From contig JALMGJ010000005.1 of the NCBI GenBank assembly GCA_023362775.1, forward strand, positions 67,911,463 through 67,975,462: 64,000 bases of DNA, in the 5' to 3' direction. Shown here piece by piece: positions 57,759 to 64,000 of this stretch. Each line of letters starts with the position of its first letter. The first letter of the stretch is position 1. The stretch is from Charina bottae (taxonomy: Eukaryota > Chordata > Lepidosauria > Squamata > Charinaidae). The notes under the pieces were generated by a model, which did no database searches, was not told the origin of the DNA, and worked only from the letters and a program-made list of their open reading frames with translations. The position numbers and the translations under genes were made by a program.

Positions 57759-58232
57759 TTAACCCACTTCAAAATAGACCAAGATATTTACATATCCCCA
57801 TAATAGGCACAGAGCTATTTTCTTTAAAAAATCAAACAGTCCAACTGCTCCCCTCACACACACAGACTTCTCTTCAGAAAACTTCCCATAAATAATAACC
57901 TCTTCTTTTTCATAACATTCCATCAAAACATCAAATTCACTCATATCTTGCAGCTCAATTTCTCCGTTAAAGATCTTCAATTCAGCATTGCCAATTTCAT
58001 TCAGGATTCCAACAAAAGCCCGAATCCCACTCTTGAGCGAAACATTTTCATCGCTGTTAGATTCTTCAGGTTCATCAACAGTATCTTCAACCAGATAGTA
58101 CATTTCAAGCCACATATTTTCCACAATGCTCCGAATGGTTTGCACAATAACTTGGCAGGAATCAGAAAGAATCTGCTTGATATCTGCTTTCATGTCTCGA
58201 AATTCAGAAAAAGCCTGGTTAAGATCCTCCAT
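57759..58232 (-). CDS. Hypothetical 157-residue ORF of the L1-like element
   Basis: The protein is acidic and begins MEDLNQAFSEFRDMKADIKQ, which looks like the helical N-terminus of an L1-type ORF1 protein. A Glu/Asp/Ser-rich stretch follows (EPEESNSDENVS, about residues 75-86), then hydrophobic C-terminal residues (LFDFLKKIALCLLWGYVNIL). No RRM or zinc-knuckle motif is visible, and it is about half the usual ORF1 length. The ATG lies just downstream of the 5' region. It may be an ORF1 remnant changed by internal deletion, or a distinct small protein. I do not recognise it with certainty and infer no activity. The open frame could be chance survival. Confidence 0.45.
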   Translation of the reverse strand: MEDLNQAFSEFRDMKADIKQILSDSCQVIVQTIRSIVENMWLEMYYLVEDTVDEPEESNSDENVSLKSGIRAFVGILNEIGNAELKIFNGEIELQDMSEFDVLMECYEKEEVIIYGKFSEEKSVCVRGAVGLFDFLKKIALCLLWGYVNILVYFEVG

Positions 58233-58998
58233 TTCTGAAGCAGTGAATTATGGCGCCCCCTAGATACTTAACCGGCAGAAGTAAAAGGTAATGGAAAATT
58301 TCCGAACTGAGTTAAGGTAAGGTCACAGACAGTTCCTAGAGAAAGTAGCGGCAGGAAAGTGAAAGTTTCAGAATGGCAGATTCAACGTGTAGGAAAAATG
58401 CTAAAATCTTCAAAATTAGAACAAAAATAATAACAGAGAGACGATAATATACTCTCAGCCCTCCTCAGAATTGGGTGGTAAGCGAAGTCCAAAGCTTAAA
58501 AAGAATTTTAGAAAAATAATCACAAAAATAACGATAAGCACCAAGAGAGATCTGTTCTCCTTAATGTAGAAAGCCGCCCTTAGGGTAGAAATACTTTTAA
58601 AAAATACAAATTGGGTGCTTTAGAAATGGGGTGGCCGGACTTAATGTCCCTTCCAGTGTGGCTTGGAAATGATGACGTCCCAGCATCCTGGCGAACTCTT
58701 ACCAGTCCATCGCAGATGCTGTTTACGATCTCCTGGCTGCAATTCTCTGTCCGGAGGACAATTGGGATGATTCCGATCATTTTCCTTACTCTGGAAAAGC
58801 GATCCTGGGCTTCAGGATAAACCTGCCTGAGCCCGAAAAAACTGCCACGATGCCAGTTCTGTCCACGGAGCTTGCGGGCACAGCTGGTCAGTCCACCATT
58901 TCCCCCCGGAAGTCCTCAGAAAGCTTTTCCATGGATCTCTTGCAGGAGGAATAGTAACCTGATGACTTAAATGAAAATAGATAGGGAAGTGTCTACTC

Positions 58999-59257
58999 CA
59001 GAGCTTTCCAAACTGTGTGTCAGGACACGTTAGTGTGTCGGCTGCAGTGTCTGGGTGTGTCGTGGCTGCTGCTGCCTCTGAACTCTGCCAGGATTCTGCA
59101 CAGGTCCTAGTGCCTGCCTTGTGCCTTGCTGCCTCCAAACCTGCTGTGATTCCACGCAGGTCCTAGTGCCTGCCTTGTGCCCTGCTGTAAGAGTGTGTTG
59201 CGAAATGATGCATGTCTAAAAAGTGTGTCACCAACATGAAAAGTTTGGAAAGCTCTG
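58999..59257. mobile_element. hAT MITE with CpG-MITE ends, copy 6
   Basis: The ends are CAGAGCTTTCCAAACTGTG and the complement of GTTTGGAAAGCTCTG. The duplications GTCTACTC (58,991-58,998 and 59,258-59,265) are perfect. The cargo differs from the other copies: a tandem duplication of CAGGTCCTAGTGCCTGCCTT with much lower CpG content. Confidence 0.94.
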
Positions 59258-59265
59258 GTCTACTC

Positions 59266-61364
59266 CATCACCAAGGATAAAGAGCTCAGAATGGAAACAC
59301 CACAATAATACAAGATTTATTAAGTTTTTAACTTTTTTTTGATGGTTTGGTGAGTTTTACAAATGTATAAATTGAAGACTTTCTTAAATATTGGAAATCT
59401 AAAAGAGACGCTCACCATTTTGAAAAGCACTTTGTAATCCTTTGTGAATTGTTTACATTGAGTAGCAGCTGGCATGGGAGGGGGGCTTTTTTTTCACAGA
59501 GTGGCTGCCAAAGTGAGGATGACCAGACACAAGATACCAATTTATCGGAAGGGAGACTGATGAAAGTGTTCTCCTCCCCATTCCTTCTACCCCCACCCCT
59601 CACTCCCCTTTAATCCATGATTTAACTTTTCTGGGCAGGTGACAATGCTTCCAGACAAACACTTGTGCCTATAAGCCCGATCCATTATTATCTGCTAAGG
59701 TTGTCTTGGGAGCCGTACATGCATTTGGAAAATAAAATAAAATTTGTGTTAAAAGCTGGTGATTTGCTCCGTAGAAGATACCAGGTTTTATTATTTTAAT
59801 TAAAAGCATAAAAACAAAAGTCAGATTGGGCAGGCATGAGGGAGTGGTACATGGGCATCTTGGTGCCCACAGATTGACTAGGTTGTCTACCCTGAGATAC
59901 AACAGGAGTGTTCTGTGTGTCCAAAATGCTATGGCGACCAGAGTTTATGGTGTCAGATTAGATTCTAGCCTGGATCAGTTCTTTCTCTTTTTCAAAATGT
60001 ACAGCTGTTCTCGTGTTGTGCTGTGGAGCAATTGGCAACCTAACAGTTATTGCACTGAGCCTTCATAAGTTATTTTTGCTGTGGGTGTATTTATGAAATG
60101 TCAAATGCTGGGCCTCTCTTAGAATTATTTGGCTTGGTCTAAAGTCAAGTCAAATACTGAGCTAGCTGTAAAAAGTGTGTAATATACAAACACGTACTTT
60201 TGCCTGGTCATCTTTGTGTAAGGTGAAGGTAGAACAAAGGAATGTGCTTAGTTAACGACTTGGTCGATAGAGAGTTCAGGTCGAGTTAAATAAATATGAA
60301 AAAACAGAACTATCAAAATTTCTATGACATAGAACTGCACATTTGTTGGTTTGGTTAGTTTTTTCCCATTGTAGTGTTAATATGGTATTGGACTTCTATC
60401 TTTGAACTTTAGAAGCTGCAAATTGGGGCACTAATTTACAGCACAGTCTTACATATCTAAGGGCTGATTTTCCATATGCATAGTGTCATCTTTTACTTAA
60501 CCCCAGCCCACCAGGATGGCAACCTCCACCTGTCTTTTCCTGCTACAAGTCAAAAGTAGTTTTCTAACATGCTGGCTCAAGCAGTGCGGTACTTTCTGGT
60601 TCATGTGCTCTGCTTTATTTTGTTATAAGCAACCCCCTCTATTCACTTGGCTACTGTATGCTGCTGTAGCAGGAGTGCCCCCACCTTTCCAGTCTCTGGT
60701 TGCTGCCCTCCATGGCTGTTTCATCCTGGGCTGGACCAGATTCTGCCAGTTTTCCTTCTAAACCAAGTGACAGGGATAATCATACCACTATGGGATTTTC
60801 TTCCTTGAAGCCACATGTTCTCAAAGGCCAGTTCGTGGAAGTCAAGTGATTGGTCCATGCTTTCCTGGCGACAGTGGGATGGGAAAAGAAGATGTAGAGT
60901 CCACCAGTCAGGGACTGTGGTAAGTGCTGCTCATACAGAACACCAGAGAGCACCATGGCTAAAGCAAAGAAAGAGGTTGAAAGATGGAAAGGGATTTCTT
61001 AAGCCAACTTCATTTCTAGATGTTTATACACAGGAGTCAAGTAGCTTAAGGCCGCAGTGCATGAATGTCGTATGTAAGTCAGGGTGAGTTCAATGGGGCC
61101 ATTGTAGGCTTAGAGGTGATAAAATAAATGAATACAGACAGATACAGAATATTTGTATGTAGTTTGGAAGTTGTTTTCCTTTACAGGAAAAGAGTAATTC
61201 CAGTGCCATTTTAAATGTTAACTTTATGAAATGCATTTTCAACCAGACAACGTAGACAATTCCATCAAAACCAGTCTAGCTCTTAGGAACTATTCTTATT
61301 TCTTGTTCCTTGTGTAAATAAATGCAGAATAATATGTTGTAATAATATTTTTCATTTATTTACA

Positions 61365-61401
<37 letters not shown>

Positions 61402-61646
61402 TGTAAAAATGCAGAATACAGTAATATGTTTATTACTGAGCCTTAAGAGTGTGATTCAGTGAAATTGAGCAATTAAGTTGTATTGATTTCAGAGACTGGA
61501 ATGAGATAATTAAATGCATGAATTGGACCTCCACGTTGACTGAAATGTGAACACCGTAGTAGTTGAAACAGGAGTGTTTAGCTTTTGCTATGTGCGGCAC
61601 ACCTGTGTCCATCTGCATCATAGTTACGGACTATTACCTGTACAGT
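59266..61646. other. Intronic sequence, no gene recognised
   Basis: About 2.4 kb of non-coding DNA with an (AAT)n run at 61,365-61,400. The 80-90-codon frames at 59,826, 60,516 and 60,815 match no family I know. Confidence 0.45.
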
Positions 61647-61657
61647 ACCTGTGCTGG

Positions 61658-62144
61658 AGACATCACCTTGCCGACAAAGGTCCGTATAGTTAAAGCTATG
61701 GTTTTTCCAGTAGCAATGTATGGCTGTGAGAGTTGGACCATAAGGAAGGCTGAGCGCCGAAGAATTGATGCTTTCGAGCTGTGGTGCTGGAGAAGACTCT
61801 TGAGAGTCCCTTGGACTGCAAGGAGGTCAAACCAGTCAATCCTAAAGGAAATCAACCCTGACTGCTCATTGGAAGGACAGATGCTGAAGCTGAAGCTCAA
61901 ATACTTTGGCCACCTAATGAGAAGAGAGGACTCACTGGAAAAGACCCTGATGCTGGGAAAGACTGAGGGCAAAAGGAGAAGGGGACGGCAGAGGATGAGA
62001 TGGTTAGATAGCATCACCGATGTAATGAACATGAATTTGAGTAAACTCCGAGAGACAGTGGAGGACAGGAAGGCCTGGCGTGCTATGGTCCATGAGGTCA
62101 CGAAGAGTCGGACACGACTGAACGACTGAACAACAACAACAACA
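61658..62144 (+). mobile_element. Bov-B LINE 3' fragment
   Basis: A 5'-truncated copy flanked by 11-bp duplications ACCTGTGCTGG (61,647-61,657 and 62,145-62,155). Its frame is open to the natural stop, with YGCESWTIRKAERRRIDAF, ARRSNQSILKEINPDC and HEVTKSRTRLND. The end is CGGACACGACTGAACGACTG then (AAC)n. It supplies a useful comparison for the nonsense codon in the 3.2-kb copy. Confidence 0.95.
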
Positions 62145-62155
62145 ACCTGTGCTGG

Positions 62156-63700
62156 GTGAACAGCCCTGAACTCTGGGACTTCTCTCAGATCACTTTTTGT
62201 TCCTCTCTTGTCAGTGTTATTGCAATTATTACAGTACATTTTAAATTAAGTTATTATTTCTTTTACTGGATTTTACCTTGTGTATTTTGTGGCTTGAAGC
62301 CCACCATGAGATCCTCTGGATAGTTCTGGGCTATAAATAGTTTAAATAAATGAAAAATGAAATTAAAATTCCATTCTGATGGAAAGTGCAACACACCACA
62401 GAGGTGCTGTTAGTCAGTGGGCAGACAAAGAAGCTCAGGGGTAAAGCCCAAGTTCTGTGTGTGGTAAATCTCAGTTTTGGTCCCCTGGCATTTTCAACTA
62501 GTGGCGCTCAGTTCTTCTGCCTGAGGGCTTGGAGGTCTGCTGCCACTCAGAGTAGATTAGGGATAAGCCATCTACTGCCCGCTAGATACTTTGGAGTACA
62601 GTTCCCATAACCCCTGTCTGTTAGCAGGTGGCTTATGGGAGTTATCTTCCAACAAATTTCAGAGGGATGATGTTGCTTATCCCTGAAGGGACATACTTGT
62701 AGTTGGGCCCACAATCTAATTTAGCATTAGGTAGCATCCGGTGTTCCCTATATACCGTTCTGCCCCTTGGCTCTTAGAATGCACAAGAGAGCTTATCCAC
62801 GACAGGCCTCATCCTGTGTCAGTATTTTTGTTTTGGAACAAACACTGAAGAAAAACCCTGTGAGGCCTGATGAGAGAGGCAAGTGTTTCCTTTACTTTGT
62901 TGACCAGCAGGAGCTTGGAGTGGAAAGACAGGTGAGATGCAGGTTGCTACTTTGGCTTGATCGATGAAGCACCTAGGGAAGGCAAGTGTCTCTGCTGGTC
63001 CTGAATATCAACAGCAGCTTTGTTATTGATGGAGCATGAATATGAACTTTCAGAGGGGTGAAGGATGTGACTGCTGATATCCAAGCCCAGGAGCACAGCT
63101 GCCAGTAGTGAAACAGTTGTACTGCCTCTAAGCTGTCAGGGAAAAAGTGAATTCAGGAAAGAATTCTTGTCACAGGTGCACTGTATCTGTGAGAGCCGAA
63201 GAGGATGCTTTTGGGGGGGAGCAGGTGAGGAGGTAGGGATGCTGAATCTCTTCTACCCTCAAAAGCTTGACAGGATTCCCTTTTTAAAAGAACAAGCAGT
63301 CCTTCCTGCAACACACTTATCTGAGATATATTTATCTGCATCAGAAAAATGCAAAAGTATACTATTTTAATACACAGTGTATAACAGTAAGAAAACCCTT
63401 CTAAAAAGTTAGGCCACAGTTGTGCATGACTCCCCCAAACTTTTATCAGCCAAATAAACAAACCAACAAGCTTCAGTTGGGATTAGTTCAACTATTTTTC
63501 TGTAAATGTTTAAGCTGCCTCACATGCAAAAGCCATAAATTTTAAACTCACAACAGCCAAACAGGACAACAGGACAAGAAACTAACAACAGTGAAAGTGG
63601 CAGTAATAAAAGACCCTAACCCCCCCCATTCAAAAAAGCTACCCTCACCACAACCACAGCCCAAGAGCAGACCAAGTGGTAATCAAACATGAGAGAGTGT
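62156..63700. other. Intronic sequence
   Basis: An old LINE-like tail (GAAGCCCACCATGAGATCC ... GGGCTATAAATAG) lies at 62,295-62,350, and a decayed MITE-like inverted pair (AGTTCCCATAACCCC / GGCTTATGGGAGTTAT) at 62,598-62,648. No gene was found. Confidence 0.45.
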
Positions 63701-63704
63701 GCAT

Positions 63705-64000
63705 TTTTATTTATTTATTTATTGTTCAATTTATATCACCGCCCATCTCCCCCCACAAGGGGACTCTGGGCGGTTTACAACAAAATCGATTAATTAAAAG
63801 CATATAAAATACAATACATCATTCCAATTTAATTAAATATAAATATATAAATATATAAAATCCAAGAGGTTATATTATTGTTTAAAGGAACTCTGTGGTG
63901 CCAGCCACCTCCAAGAGATGCTATTACCCCCCCCCCCATCCCAGGTGAGGTGGCAGAGCCAGGTCTTCAATTGCTTTCGGAAGGTCAGGAGTGTGGGGGC
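63705..64000 (-). mobile_element. L2-type LINE 3' fragment running off the window
   Basis: (TTTA)n, then the complement of an L2 tail (ATATCACCGCCCATCT ... GACTCTGGGCGGTTTACAAC) and further 3' region ending at AGGTCTTCAATTGCTTTCGG. It continues past the right edge. Confidence 0.75.

Noticed and set aside
60516..61087. Two adjacent 81- and 90-codon frames
   Set aside because: No similarity recognised, different frames, and no supporting exon structure.

Overview
This window looks like squamate reptile (lizard or snake) genomic DNA. It carries several Sauria SINEs, a near-complete Bov-B LINE plus a Bov-B fragment, L2-type LINE tails, squamate-type tRNA-derived SINEs, Penelope-like elements (PLEs) with hammerhead-ribozyme cores, and many hAT MITEs. 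I cannot resolve the species or family from sequence alone.

Only one protein-coding exon can be supported. A CpG island at about 8.86-10.72 kb contains coding exon 1 of INPP5A (type I inositol 1,4,5-trisphosphate 5-phosphatase) at 9,918-9,992 on the + strand. It encodes 25 residues ending in the family-typical LLVTANVGSLFDD and is followed by a GTAAGT donor in phase 0. Bases 1 to about 8.8 kb are therefore 5' flank, and 9,993-64,000 is the beginning of a long intron 1 that runs off the window. The other longer open frames are GC-island shadows, transposon ORFs or microsatellite artefacts.

Layout: 0-8.8 kb is AT-rich flank with a Tc1-like MITE, a SINE inserted in a compound microsatellite and a 440-bp palindromic PLE. 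At 8.9-10.7 kb lie the promoter island and exon 1. From 10.7 to 19 kb there is an L2 tail, two hAT MITEs, a palindromic PLE, a chimeric Sauria SINE and L2 remnants. At 19.4-22.3 kb a PLE with reverse transcriptase and GIY-YIG regions is interrupted by a 0.94-kb CpG-rich hAT element. At 23.7-26.9 kb lies a 3.2-kb Bov-B on the minus strand. From 27 to 36 kb there are tRNA SINEs, an L2 tail, dinucleotide repeats, a hAT MITE and a solo LTR. From 36 to 40.5 kb there are nested SINE/MITE insertions and two independent inverted duplications. At 41.1-42.9 kb are a 1.2-kb snap-back PLE and a second PLE fragment. From 44 to 51 kb come MITEs, SINEs and a three-layer nest. At 56.9-58.9 kb is a 2-kb L1-like element with a short ORF. 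A Bov-B 3' fragment lies at 61.7 kb, and an L2 tail runs off the right edge.

The functional content is the promoter and first exon of one calcium-signalling gene. The rest is a record of transposition. Target-site duplications, read directly from the sequence, give exact boundaries for many of these insertions.
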